NCBI GenBank assembly: GCA_002480735.1
Contig: DLCS01000146.1
Location: forward strand, 6,557 to 14,416
Reading direction: 5' to 3'
Origin: Bacillaceae bacterium UBA7792
GTDB taxonomy: Bacteria; Bacillota; Bacilli; Bacillales; Cytobacillaceae
Length of the DNA: 7,860 nt
Both the position numbers and the translations under genes were made by a program. This document shows, in pieces, positions 1 to 7,310 of the stretch. Under the pieces are notes generated by a model. It did not search any database. It worked only from the letters and a program-made list of their open reading frames with translations, and was not told the origin of the DNA. Within the stretch, counting starts at the first letter, position 1, and the number at the start of each line of letters is the position of its first letter.

Positions 1-380
1 ATCAATGCAAAGAAACCATTTTAACCTATGTGAAAAAGGCTGATATCGTAAAAATGGCTGAAGATGAATTGCTATTTCTAACCGAAGCGGAAACCCTCGA
101 ACAAGGACTGGAGCAAATAAATAAATTAGAAATCCCATTCCTTTTTGTCACACAAGGAAAGGACGGAGCATGTGCTGTTCATGAAAATCTTATGGTACGT
201 GTACCGGGAATTCCTGTTGAAACGGTAGATACAACGGGTGCTGGCGACGCTTTTATGGCGGCCCTTCTAGCCTGTTTTCATGAAAAAGGTATCCCCAAAA
301 ATGAGGCTGAATTAACAGATTATACAGAGTTTGCCAATAAAGCCGGCGCCATATCTGCCACAAAATTCGGCTCTCTGTAA
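1..380 (+). CDS. PfkB-family sugar kinase, probable fructokinase, C-terminal part (5' end outside window)
   Basis: This is the C-terminal part of a ribokinase/PfkB-family kinase. The reading frame is open from base 3 through the left edge, so the GTG at 30 is internal and the true start lies outside the window. The segment just before it (ETILTYVKKADIVK) reads as ordinary family sequence. The PfkB signature DTTGAGDAF is present, and the GAGD aspartate, the catalytic base of the family, is encoded at 246-248. The VKMAEDELLFLT and VTQGKDGA segments resemble bacterial fructokinases, which phosphorylate free fructose to fructose-6-phosphate with ATP in the cytoplasm. The frame ends with TAA and is followed closely by a terminator, so it is the last gene of its transcript. 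The family call is firm; the substrate is inferred from overall resemblance and could be another hexose. The substrate-binding N-terminal half is not visible. Confidence 0.85.
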   Translation, partial: QCKETILTYVKKADIVKMAEDELLFLTEAETLEQGLEQINKLEIPFLFVTQGKDGACAVHENLMVRVPGIPVETVDTTGAGDAFMAALLACFHEKGIPKNEAELTDYTEFANKAGAISATKFGSL

Positions 381-388
381 AGAATAGG

Positions 389-424
389 AAAAAGGACATG
401 TTCCCATCGGATATGTCCTTTTTT
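389..424. terminator. Bidirectional intrinsic terminator between the kinase and the catalase
   Basis: GGACAT (394-399) pairs with ATGTCC (413-418). The stem is flanked by five A on the left and six T on the right, which lengthen it and give a U tract on either strand. It sits just after the kinase stop and about 30 bases past the stop of the convergent catalase gene, so it can end both transcripts. Confidence 0.85.
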
Positions 425-456
425 CAGTTTTCTATGCTTAAATTTCTTTGTAAGTA

Positions 457-2511
457 CTATGTTCGATCCCAAAAACGTTGTTGAGCGATAGCATTGACAA
501 ATTCCTCGCCAAAGTTTGGAGTATTTGCAGCAAAAACGACCCCAGCTAGGTTATTGTGTTCTGATGTATAAATATATGGCTGTCCAGTCGAAGCTATACC
601 AATTGGCTTATAGTGTCGATATGCTTCATGCACGTATTCTGTAACATATTGATCGAAATTTTCTTGATTTCCACTATTTCCTCCGACGACATAAAGAGAA
701 TCGACTAAATAAGGACTAGTTGTGATAAAGGTGTGGGTAACCTTGATCTTTGTTCCATCGGCCCCTGTAACTGTACCAAGCTTATCACTGATTATTTCAA
801 CGAAGACTCCATTTTGCTGGAGGAAGTTAAGTACAGCAGCTACTTCCCCGCCGTTAAACCCATTGCCAATTAAGACACCTACTTTTAACGTAGCTGCATA
901 TTTAGGCGTACTTTCCTGACTAAGAGAAGCATAGCTCGTTGAAATAGGTAGATGGGATCCAGTTGGGGGCTCAACTCCAATATTCTCAGCAACAATTGAA
1001 GCTAATTCTTTATCCACATTGGCCAATTGGTTAACATTTTGCTGACGGACCGACTCGCTTTTTACTTTTCCGAGTTGAAAGCTAAATCCATCGATTGTAT
1101 GCTGCTTTTCAACAGGGGTTAAGCTGTTCCAGAAAATTCTTATTTGCGAATAGAAATCGTTAAATGACTCACTCCGAGCACGGATAACATGCCCTTCTAC
1201 CTTTTTTGGATAATGCTCGTATCCACCTTCTTCTGGAGGAGTCTCGTATGGCGTATTATTTGCGAGTGAATTTTGATGATAGTCTACTTGATCGACATCG
1301 ATTCGAACCCGCATTGGGCCTCGTCTTTGATTATTATGAAATGGACACAGGGGCTTATTAATTGGAAGCTCCTGAAAATTCGGCCCCATTCGATGTACCT
1401 GCGCCATATGATAAGCGATAAGCCTGCCCTGCAATACGGGGTCATTGGAAAAATCAATTCCAGGAACGACATTGGCAGGATTAAATGCTGCTTGCTCTGA
1501 TTCCGTATGATAGTTATCAATATTTCTATTTAGTGTCAGCTTGCCGACTAATTGAACAGGAATGAGTTCTTCTGGCCAAAACTTTGAAGGATCAAGAATA
1601 TCAAAATCATATTTAAATTCATCCTCAAGTGGAATTAGCTGGACACCTAGTTCGTATTCTGGATAATACCCCTTGTCAATAGCTTCTCTCAAATCCTTTC
1701 GGTGGAAATCTGGATCCAGTCCGCCAATTTTAATCGCCTCGTCCTGAAGGAGCGAGTGAACACCAAGGACTGGTTTCCAGACGAATCGAACAAATGTCGC
1801 AACTCCTCTGTCATTAACAAATAAATACGTATTAATGGACCAAGATTCCAGCATTCGGTAACTTCTTAAAATTCCCCTGTCTGACATGATCCATGTTACC
1901 ATATGAAGCGAGTCTGGATTATTCGCTACGTAATCCCAAAAATAGTCGTGTGCGCCTGTAGCTGTTGGGATATCATCATCCTGTTTGGCTTGGTACGCAT
2001 GAATCATATCGGGAAATTGCATCGGGTCTTGATTGATCAATACAGGCATCCCAATGGTTGTCAAATCATAATTTCCTTCTTCTGTATAAAACTTCACACC
2101 CTTACAACGTAAATCCCTTGCTGTATCATAGGATCCTCTTGGCCCTTGTACAGTAGAAAAACGGCACGTAATAGGAGTCTTTTTCCCTGGTTCTTGTAGA
2201 AAACAGGCCATTGTCACATGCTTCATCGACTGGTAGGATTCAAACTCCCCATGGGCACTGTAGCCTCTTGCATGAACCACTCTTTCTGGTTGCTCTTCCT
2301 GCACAAAATGAGACATTTTTTCAAAGTAGTGCCAATCTTGATGTAATGTGGGGCCGCGTTCACCAGCCCTTAAAATGTCTCTATCGTTTGATATTGTTCT
2401 CCCTTGATTTGTCGTTAACGGCTTTCCTGTATTTTTTATTCGGTATTGATCCATTTGCTCCTGTTTGGCGTTATTAATAGGCGTTTGGTTTCTTGATGAC
2501 TTCTCATCCAT
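457..2511 (-). CDS. katE: Large-subunit haem catalase (KatE/HPII type) with altered distal pocket
   Basis: This is a clade-2 large-subunit catalase of 684 residues, close to Bacillus KatE and E. coli HPII in length and architecture. Such enzymes convert hydrogen peroxide to water and oxygen in the cytoplasm. Visible features are the N-terminal arm, the distal histidine in PERVVHARG (His80), RFSTVQG, the proximal haem ligand in LQGRLIAY (Arg363, Tyr367), and PINKPLCPFHNNQ. A C-terminal DJ-1/PfpI-like domain runs from about residue 540 to the end (LKVGVLIGNGFNGGEVAAVL). Several normally invariant positions differ. The usual DLVGNNxPVFF is DLTTIGMPVLI, so the Asn pair that supplies the distal catalytic Asn is replaced by Ile-Gly. 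The segment after the proximal Tyr is HMAQ rather than the usual PDTQ or TDTQ, and DHERIPER is QEEQPER. Alignment length is kept, so these are substitutions, not a frameshift. I chose the ATG at 2511 because an AGGGTGG-like site precedes it; a GTG at 2523 has no spaced binding site. The family is certain; normal catalase activity is not. Confidence 0.93.
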   Translation of the reverse strand: MDEKSSRNQTPINNAKQEQMDQYRIKNTGKPLTTNQGRTISNDRDILRAGERGPTLHQDWHYFEKMSHFVQEEQPERVVHARGYSAHGEFESYQSMKHVTMACFLQEPGKKTPITCRFSTVQGPRGSYDTARDLRCKGVKFYTEEGNYDLTTIGMPVLINQDPMQFPDMIHAYQAKQDDDIPTATGAHDYFWDYVANNPDSLHMVTWIMSDRGILRSYRMLESWSINTYLFVNDRGVATFVRFVWKPVLGVHSLLQDEAIKIGGLDPDFHRKDLREAIDKGYYPEYELGVQLIPLEDEFKYDFDILDPSKFWPEELIPVQLVGKLTLNRNIDNYHTESEQAAFNPANVVPGIDFSNDPVLQGRLIAYHMAQVHRMGPNFQELPINKPLCPFHNNQRRGPMRVRIDVDQVDYHQNSLANNTPYETPPEEGGYEHYPKKVEGHVIRARSESFNDFYSQIRIFWNSLTPVEKQHTIDGFSFQLGKVKSESVRQQNVNQLANVDKELASIVAENIGVEPPTGSHLPISTSYASLSQESTPKYAATLKVGVLIGNGFNGGEVAAVLNFLQQNGVFVEIISDKLGTVTGADGTKIKVTHTFITTSPYLVDSLYVVGGNSGNQENFDQYVTEYVHEAYRHYKPIGIASTGQPYIYTSEHNNLAGVVFAANTPNFGEEFVNAIAQQRFWDRT

Positions 2512-2519
2512 GTGATCAC

Positions 2520-2526
2520 CCACCCT
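2520..2526 (-). promoter_or_regulatory. Ribosome binding site deciding the catalase start
   Basis: AGGGTGG on the minus strand lies 8 bases before the ATG at 2511. It overlaps the alternative GTG at 2523 and so cannot serve it. The overlapping GGTGAT nearer the ATG could also pair with the 16S tail. The match to AGGAGG is only moderate. Confidence 0.5.
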
Positions 2527-2547
2527 AACATTTTGATTTGATTTCCA

Positions 2548-2553
2548 ATTATA
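2548..2553 (-). promoter_or_regulatory. Possible -10 element for the catalase gene
   Basis: A perfect TATAAT lies on the minus strand 37 bases upstream of the chosen ATG. No convincing TTGACA-like element sits 16 to 18 bases upstream of it. I could not find the GTTTAA/GGGTAT pair of a sigma-B promoter (known for B. subtilis katE) or a clear PerR box in the gap to speD. Treat this as a weak suggestion. Confidence 0.25.
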
Positions 2554-2731
2554 TACTATGTGATTTTTCCGAATATATACATTCCATTACATTTGATGTA
2601 CACATGCTCAGGCCCACGGCGGTACTTGGAGCACGACAGTACTTCTTTACACCATATATTGATTTTTCCATTTAAATAAGTAACTAATGATCAGAATGGG
2701 TACCGTATACATACAATGAAATTTATTAATA

Positions 2732-2737
2732 AGGGGG
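2732..2737 (+). promoter_or_regulatory. Ribosome binding site deciding the speD start
   Basis: AGGGGG lies 8 bases before the ATG at 2746. The earlier in-frame ATG at 2716 has no purine-rich site in front of it and would put this sequence inside the coding region, so 2746 is preferred. Confidence 0.7.
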
Positions 2738-2745
2738 AAGTGATT

Positions 2746-3555
2746 ATGAAATTAACACATGAGAAGGCGATTGAACTACACGGTTTTAATAACCTTACGA
2801 AATCGTTAAGCTTTAACATGTATGACATATGCTATACCAGCACGAAAGAGGAACGTGAGGCGTATTTGCAATATATTGATGAGCAATATAGTGCTGAAAG
2901 GCTAGCAGATATTCTGAAGAATGTCTCAGATATCATTGGGGCACATGTATTAAATGTTGCAAGCCAGGATTTTGAACCTGCGGGTGCAAGCGTAACGCTA
3001 CTAGTCTCAGAAGCACCAATAGAACATGCCACATCAGAAACATTCGAGGAATCACCGGGGCCCCTTCCTGGTTCAGTTGTTATGCAGCTGGATAAAAGCC
3101 ACATCACTGTTCATACATATCCGGAGTTTCACCCAGATGAAGGAATTAGTACCTTTCGAGCGGATATTGATGTAGCAACCTGTGGAGAAATATCTCCGTT
3201 AAAAGCACTTCACTATTTAATCCGCTCATTTGAAACTGATGTAATGATTATCGATTATCGTGTCCGTGGTTTTACAAGAAAAAAAGATGGGTACAAGCTA
3301 TTCATCGATCATGAAATTAATTCGATTCAAAACTATATCCCTGAAGATGTCGGTGAACAATTTGATATGATTGACGTGAATATCTATCAGGAACATATTT
3401 TCCATACGAAATGTAAGTTACGAGAATTTGACTTGAATAATTACCTGTTTGGTTACACAAAAGACAAACTAGCACCTGATGAGCAAATTGAGATTACCGA
3501 AAGAATCAAGCTTGAGATGGATGAAATCTTTTATGGAAAAAATATTGTCCAGTAG
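2746..3555 (+). CDS. speD: S-adenosylmethionine decarboxylase proenzyme, E. coli SpeD type
   Basis: The product decarboxylates S-adenosylmethionine to supply the aminopropyl donor for spermidine synthesis in the cytoplasm. The 269-residue protein follows E. coli SpeD (264 residues) closely along its whole length: [80 protein letters not shown] and IFHTK. The enzyme is made as a proenzyme that cleaves itself before a serine, which becomes the pyruvoyl cofactor; here that is Lys117-Ser118, leaving a beta chain of about 117 and an alpha chain of about 152 residues. Cys146, in ATCG, matches the family's conserved catalytic cysteine. The start was set by the ribosome binding site, removing ten residues from the longest frame. 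It is not the short SpeH form (about 125 residues) usual in B. subtilis. No spermidine synthase gene is adjacent, and the gene appears to be transcribed alone, divergently from the catalase. Confidence 0.96.
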   Translation: MKLTHEKAIELHGFNNLTKSLSFNMYDICYTSTKEEREAYLQYIDEQYSAERLADILKNVSDIIGAHVLNVASQDFEPAGASVTLLVSEAPIEHATSETFEESPGPLPGSVVMQLDKSHITVHTYPEFHPDEGISTFRADIDVATCGEISPLKALHYLIRSFETDVMIIDYRVRGFTRKKDGYKLFIDHEINSIQNYIPEDVGEQFDMIDVNIYQEHIFHTKCKLREFDLNNYLFGYTKDKLAPDEQIEITERIKLEMDEIFYGKNIVQ

Positions 3556-3627
3556 GGCTCTTATTTCTATTCGTATTACATTAACCTTTAGAGTGAAGAA
3601 CAGAGAATGACGAATAGTGGCAGTCAT

Positions 3628-3676
3628 AAAAAAGACATCATCCACTTGCCTTTTACAAGAAGATGATGTCTTTTTT
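3628..3676. terminator. Bidirectional intrinsic terminator between speD and fruA
   Basis: GACATCATC (3634-3642) pairs perfectly with GATGATGTC (3662-3670). Six A on the left and six T on the right extend the stem and give U tracts both ways. Inside the loop, CTTG (3645-3648) can pair with CAAG (3656-3659). It begins about 70 bases after the speD stop and ends two bases from the fruA stop codon, serving both convergent transcripts. Confidence 0.9.
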
Positions 3677-3678
3677 CT

Positions 3679-5553
3679 TTAATCGTTAACATCTTTTTTC
3701 CAAAAACCGACCATTAATGCTGTTACAATCGAGCCAATGATGATCGCTAATAAATACAGTAAGGCACTGCCTGTAACAAATGGAATGACGAATATTCCTC
3801 CGTGAGGGGCTGCCAAACCAATATGAAAGACCATTGTAAGAGCACCGGCTACAGCAGAACCTACTACGGCAGACGGAATCACACGCCCTGGGTCAGCAGC
3901 CGCAAACGGAATTGCCCCCTCTGTAATAAATGTCGCTCCCATGATATAAGTTGTTTTACCAGTTTCTCTTTCCTGCTTTGTAAACTTTCTTTTGAACAAT
4001 GTCGTAGCAAGGGCTAGTCCTAGCGGAGGCACCATTCCACCAGCCATAATTGCAGCATGTGGAGCAAAGTTTCCAGCATCAATCATGGCAATTCCAAAAG
4101 TAAATGCTGCTTTGTTAATTGGGCCACCCATGTCAACAGCCATCATTCCACCCAAAATAAGTCCTAGTAGCACAAGATTTCCCGTTCCCATGCCGCCAAG
4201 CCAATCTTCGAGCAACCTATTCAATGCCTGTACAGGTTCAATGACAATATAAAGCATGATAAGACCCGTAAGCAAAATACCGAACAATGGATATAAGAGA
4301 ACCGGCTTGATTCCTTCAAGAGATTGTGGCAAGCGCTCAAATACACGTTTTAGGCCTAATACTAAATAACCTGCTAAGAATCCAGCAATAAGCCCTCCTA
4401 AGAACCCTGCTCCCCCATTCGCTGCTAATAATCCACCGACCATACCTGGAGCAAAACCCGGCCGATCCGCAATACTCATCGCAATGAACCCTGCTAAGAC
4501 GGGAACCATTAGAGCAAACGCTGTTTTGCTACCAATTGTACTTAATGCAGCGGCAATTGGGTTAAAATCAGGAGATTTCGGATCAGCCGCATGAATACCA
4601 AAAATAAAGGATAGAGCGATAAGAATACCACCACCGACCACAAATGGAAGCATATTGGATACACCGTTCATTAGGTGTTTGTAAAAGCCCTTTCTCTCTC
4701 CACCTTGTGCTGACTTATCAGCTGATCCAGTTCCTTGATAAACAGGGGCATCTTGCTTTAAGGCTCTCTCAATCAAGCCTTGCGGATCCTTAATACCCTG
4801 TGCAACAGGAACCTGGATCACATGCTTCCCATTGAATACATCCATATCAACCTTTGTATCAGCTGCCACAATGATTGCTTTTGCCTTATCGATCTCTTCC
4901 GCGGTTAAGCGATTTTTTACACCCGTTGAGCCGTTTGTCTGGACCTTTATCTGTACACCCATCTCCTTTGCTTTCGCCTTCAAGGCATCTGCTGCCATAT
5001 ACGTATGCGCAATTCCTGTTGGGCAGCCTGTAACTGCAAGGACCAAATCTTGATTGGAGATGGATGTCTCAGCTTCTTCAGCTGCTTCTTCCTGTTCAGA
5101 AAGCTCCTTCTCATCTACAATTTTCATGATTTCCTCAGCAGTATTGGCATGCAGAAGCTTGTTTCGAAACTCCATATCAATTAAGAAACCGGATAGTCGA
5201 GACAAGGTTTCAAGATGGGTATTGTTTGCGCCTTCACTTGCGGCAATCATGAAAAACAGATGGCTTGGCTGTCCATCTAATGCCTCATAGTCAATCCCCT
5301 CTTTAGAACGACCGAAAGCAATTGCCGGTGTTTTTACGGCCTTCGTTTTAGCATGGGGAATCGCAATTCCTTCCCCAATCCCTGTTGTACTCTGAGATTC
5401 ACGTGCCCAGATAGCTTCCTTATAGGCCTCTTTATCTGCTAATTTTCCTGCTGTATATAATTTTTCAACTAGTTCATCTATGACTTCAGCTTTTGTCTTA
5501 GCAGTTAAATCAACAATAACAGTGTTTGTTTGTAGAAGCTCTGTAATTCTCAT
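3679..5553 (-). CDS. fruA: Fructose-specific PTS enzyme IIABC
   Basis: This membrane permease imports fructose and phosphorylates it at C1 with phosphate passed from HPr. The 624 residues read as IIA, IIB and IIC in one chain, the Bacillus FruA arrangement. IIA occupies about residues 1-145, with the phosphorylated histidine at His67 in GIGEGIAIPHAKT. After an acidic Glu/Ala-rich linker, IIB spans about 168-265, with phosphocysteine Cys177 in VTGCPTGIAHTYMAA. IIC runs from about 290 to the end as repeated hydrophobic segments rich in Gly and Ala, with the conserved loops TEGAIPFAAADPGRVIP and GLAAPHGGIFV. Nothing is missing. The start is well supported: AAGGAGATG (5559-5567) lies five bases upstream, inside the end of fruK, and the ATG overlaps the fruK stop as ATGA. 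It is the last gene of fruR-fruK-fruA. A mannose- or 2-O-glycerate-type relative is conceivable, but the fruK neighbour makes fructose the clear choice. Confidence 0.96.
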   Translation of the reverse strand: MRITELLQTNTVIVDLTAKTKAEVIDELVEKLYTAGKLADKEAYKEAIWARESQSTTGIGEGIAIPHAKTKAVKTPAIAFGRSKEGIDYEALDGQPSHLFFMIAASEGANNTHLETLSRLSGFLIDMEFRNKLLHANTAEEIMKIVDEKELSEQEEAAEEAETSISNQDLVLAVTGCPTGIAHTYMAADALKAKAKEMGVQIKVQTNGSTGVKNRLTAEEIDKAKAIIVAADTKVDMDVFNGKHVIQVPVAQGIKDPQGLIERALKQDAPVYQGTGSADKSAQGGERKGFYKHLMNGVSNMLPFVVGGGILIALSFIFGIHAADPKSPDFNPIAAALSTIGSKTAFALMVPVLAGFIAMSIADRPGFAPGMVGGLLAANGGAGFLGGLIAGFLAGYLVLGLKRVFERLPQSLEGIKPVLLYPLFGILLTGLIMLYIVIEPVQALNRLLEDWLGGMGTGNLVLLGLILGGMMAVDMGGPINKAAFTFGIAMIDAGNFAPHAAIMAGGMVPPLGLALATTLFKRKFTKQERETGKTTYIMGATFITEGAIPFAAADPGRVIPSAVVGSAVAGALTMVFHIGLAAPHGGIFVIPFVTGSALLYLLAIIIGSIVTALMVGFWKKDVND

Positions 5554-6479
5554 GATGTCATCTCCTTATCAAGCAGTTCTATCTCCACCTTTGGCAATAC
5601 TTCTTCTACTCTTGATTTGTTACATAAATCATTTGAAAAGGCTGTTGCCGTGCCTGAGGCTACTCCATATTGAAAAGCCTTTAAAAAGTCCCCGCTCTTC
5701 ACATATTCCGCTAAGAAACCAGCTACTGTGGAATCACCAGAACCAACTGTACTAACCACTTCACCCTTAGGTACAGTTGCAACTGCTGTTAAGCTGTTAT
5801 TGATGAAAACAGCTCCATCGCCTCCCATGGAAACAATGATATTCTGTGGCCCCTTCCTTAACAGTTCTTTACCAGATGCAATTACTTCATCTAAGCTTGT
5901 TAAAGTTCTATTTAGAATCTCCCCTAATTCATGATGATTGGGCTTTACTAGAAAAGGCTGGTACTTCAATAGATTTTTGAGCGACTCACCAGATGTATCA
6001 ACGATTAGGTGGCTCCCGTTCTGAGAACATTGATTGGTCAAGGCTTCATAGAATTGAGTTGAAACGCTTGCAGGGAGACTACCAGCAAGCACTACATAAT
6101 CGTCACTAGTAAAACTCTGAAATTTTTGCAGTAACTCTTCCTGCTTTATTTCAGATATATAGGAGCCAACACCATTAATCTCCGTTTCTTCTTTTGTCTT
6201 TAGTTTAACGTTTATTCTTGTTGGCTCTTCCACATATATAAAGTCATTGGAGATCCCTTCTTTGTTCAATTCATTCCGAATAAAATCCCCCGTGAAGCCA
6301 CCAAGAAAGCCTAAAGCAATACTATCGATATCTAAATTTCTTAACACTCGTGATACATTAATTCCTTTTCCACCGGGAAAAAAAGAGACATTCTGCGCTC
6401 GATTTAAGTCGCCTAATTTAATTTGGTCCGCTTGTACAAGATAATCAACCGATGGATTTAATGTGCAGGTATAAATCAT
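5550..6479 (-). CDS. fruK: 1-phosphofructokinase
   Basis: FruK phosphorylates the fructose-1-phosphate made by FruA to fructose-1,6-bisphosphate, feeding glycolysis directly. The 309-residue protein is a full-length PfkB-family kinase, near the roughly 303 of B. subtilis FruK. It begins MIYTCTLNPSVD, typical of FruK and tagatose-6-phosphate kinases. PGGKGINVSRVL (residues 35-46) is the N-terminal PfkB signature and sugar-phosphate site. LAGSLP follows at about 131, and STVGSGDSTVAGF (243-255) carries the catalytic base Asp249 and the anion hole. The ATG overlaps the fruR stop as ATGA, with AAAGG about ten bases upstream, suggesting translational coupling to the repressor gene. The distal neighbour fruA overlaps it in the same way. 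The tagatose-6-phosphate kinase alternative is unlikely in this operon. Confidence 0.95.
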   Translation of the reverse strand: MIYTCTLNPSVDYLVQADQIKLGDLNRAQNVSFFPGGKGINVSRVLRNLDIDSIALGFLGGFTGDFIRNELNKEGISNDFIYVEEPTRINVKLKTKEETEINGVGSYISEIKQEELLQKFQSFTSDDYVVLAGSLPASVSTQFYEALTNQCSQNGSHLIVDTSGESLKNLLKYQPFLVKPNHHELGEILNRTLTSLDEVIASGKELLRKGPQNIIVSMGGDGAVFINNSLTAVATVPKGEVVSTVGSGDSTVAGFLAEYVKSGDFLKAFQYGVASGTATAFSNDLCNKSRVEEVLPKVEIELLDKEMTS

Positions 6480-7228
6480 GATGTCACTACCTTTATCTTG
6501 GTCTGTTTCAAAAAATCATCTAAAATCTCTTGTTCCACCTGATTCGTAATGATAGTTGCTTGTTTCAAGTCGCTAATTTGCGCAAAAGCAACTTCATTGA
6601 ACTTAGAATCATCAGCTAGAACATATGTCTCCTGTGCTAGATTCATGGCTGTACGTTTTACTTTTGCTTCTTCAGGGTCAGGAGTAGTATACCCATAATC
6701 AAGATGAATCCCATTGACTCCAATGAAGCATTTATCAAAGCGGTATCGGCTCAAACTGTCAATGGCCCCGCTTCCAATTAAAGCTCTCGTTTTATTTTTT
6801 ACATAACCGCCAATGATATAAGTCTCTATTTCCTTTTCTAGAAGTGCATCAAGATGAGTAAAACCGTTTGTGACAACTTTAATTTTCTTTGACACTATAT
6901 AAGGAATCATCTGGTAGGAGGTGGTACCGGCATCTAGGTAGATGCAGTCGCCATTATTAATAAGATTTGCTGCATATTTGGCGATGATATTTTTTTCATT
7001 TGTGTTGATCATAGATTTCTCGAGAATACTAAGCTCTTGTGCCTTTTGCTGCACAATGGATGCTCCTCCATGAACACGCTTCAACTTCTTTTCTTTTTCA
7101 AGCTGGCTTAGGTCTCTTCTAATGGTCGATTCTGAAGAATTCGTCTTCTCCGCAAATTCTTGTATCTTAACACTATGCTTGCGCCTCAATAATTCCAATA
7201 TAATATGATGTCTTTCAGGTGTGAGCAC
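6476..7228 (-). CDS. fruR: DeoR-family transcriptional repressor of the fructose operon
   Basis: This is a DeoR-type regulator, probably repressing its own operon and released by a phosphorylated fructose derivative such as fructose-1-phosphate; the effector is inferred from the family. The N-terminal winged helix-turn-helix spans about residues 1-55 and includes the DeoR signature SSESTIRRDLSQLEKEKKLKRVHGGA. The C-terminal sensor domain shows the usual DeoR segments: YLDAGTT, VVTNG, IGGYVKNKTRALIGS, FIGVNGIHLDYGYTTPDPEEA and VLADDSKF. I chose the GTG at 7228, giving 250 residues and the N terminus MLTPERHH, which matches the Bacillus FruR start. GGAGGAG sits correctly before it, whereas the longer frame from the GTG at 7246 would place that site inside the coding region. 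Its stop overlaps fruK by ATGA. The four-repeat array upstream is the likely binding site. Confidence 0.93.
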   Translation of the reverse strand: MLTPERHHIILELLRRKHSVKIQEFAEKTNSSESTIRRDLSQLEKEKKLKRVHGGASIVQQKAQELSILEKSMINTNEKNIIAKYAANLINNGDCIYLDAGTTSYQMIPYIVSKKIKVVTNGFTHLDALLEKEIETYIIGGYVKNKTRALIGSGAIDSLSRYRFDKCFIGVNGIHLDYGYTTPDPEEAKVKRTAMNLAQETYVLADDSKFNEVAFAQISDLKQATIITNQVEQEILDDFLKQTKIKVVTS

Positions 7229-7237
7229 GACTATCTT

Positions 7238-7244
7238 CTCCTCC
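7238..7244 (-). promoter_or_regulatory. Ribosome binding site deciding the fruR start
   Basis: GGAGGAG lies 9 bases before the GTG at 7228 on the minus strand. It coincides with the first codons of the longer alternative frame from 7246, which makes that start improbable. Confidence 0.75.
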
Positions 7245-7267
7245 ACGGGGAAATCATGAACAACTAA

Positions 7268-7283
7268 ATATTAGCGGATGCCA
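7268..7283. promoter_or_regulatory. Weak candidate CcpA (cre) site at the fru transcription start
   Basis: The plus-strand sequence ATATTAGCGGATGCCA keeps the ARCG core of the cre consensus WTGNNARCGNWWWCAW but misses three other defined positions. It covers the expected transcription start, just downstream of the -10, where a bound CcpA would block initiation. Position favours it; the sequence match alone is marginal. Confidence 0.3.
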
Positions 7284-7310
7284 ATATATATTTCAATCAG
7301 ATTTAATCAA
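7283..7310 (-). promoter_or_regulatory. Probable promoter of fruR-fruK-fruA
   Basis: On the minus strand, TTGATT (7305-7310) and TATATT (7283-7288) are separated by 16 bases and resemble a sigma-A promoter (4/6 and 5/6 matches). Transcription would begin near 7276, leaving a leader of about 48 bases before the GTG of fruR. The -35 and spacer fall within the repeat array, so a repressor bound there would cover the promoter. Confidence 0.55.

Noticed and set aside
1284..1520. Minus-strand 78-codon frame inside the catalase, and other long frames antisense to katE and fruA
   Set aside because: They overlap strongly supported genes in other frames, show no family motifs and have no matching ribosome binding sites.
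2038..2090. Compensating frameshifts as the cause of the odd catalase distal-pocket sequence
   Set aside because: The alignment with HPII/KatE keeps its length and recognisable residues on both sides (KFYTEEGNYDL before, MPVLINQD after), so substitutions explain it better.
2659..2717. speD promoter from TTGATT (2659) or TACAAT (2712)
   Set aside because: Neither has a partner element of acceptable match at 16 to 18 bases, so no promoter could be assigned.
2716..2745. Earlier speD start at the ATG at 2716
   Set aside because: It has no ribosome binding site, and the strong AGGGGG site lies inside the extra ten codons.
2524..2745. Sigma-B promoter or PerR box upstream of katE
   Set aside because: No GTTTAA/GGGTAT pair at suitable spacing and no TTATAATnATTATAA-like palindrome could be found by eye.
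7229..7246. Longer FruR start at the GTG at 7246 (256 residues)
   Set aside because: Its first codons are themselves the GGAGGAG ribosome binding site of the GTG at 7228, and the shorter N terminus matches Bacillus FruR.
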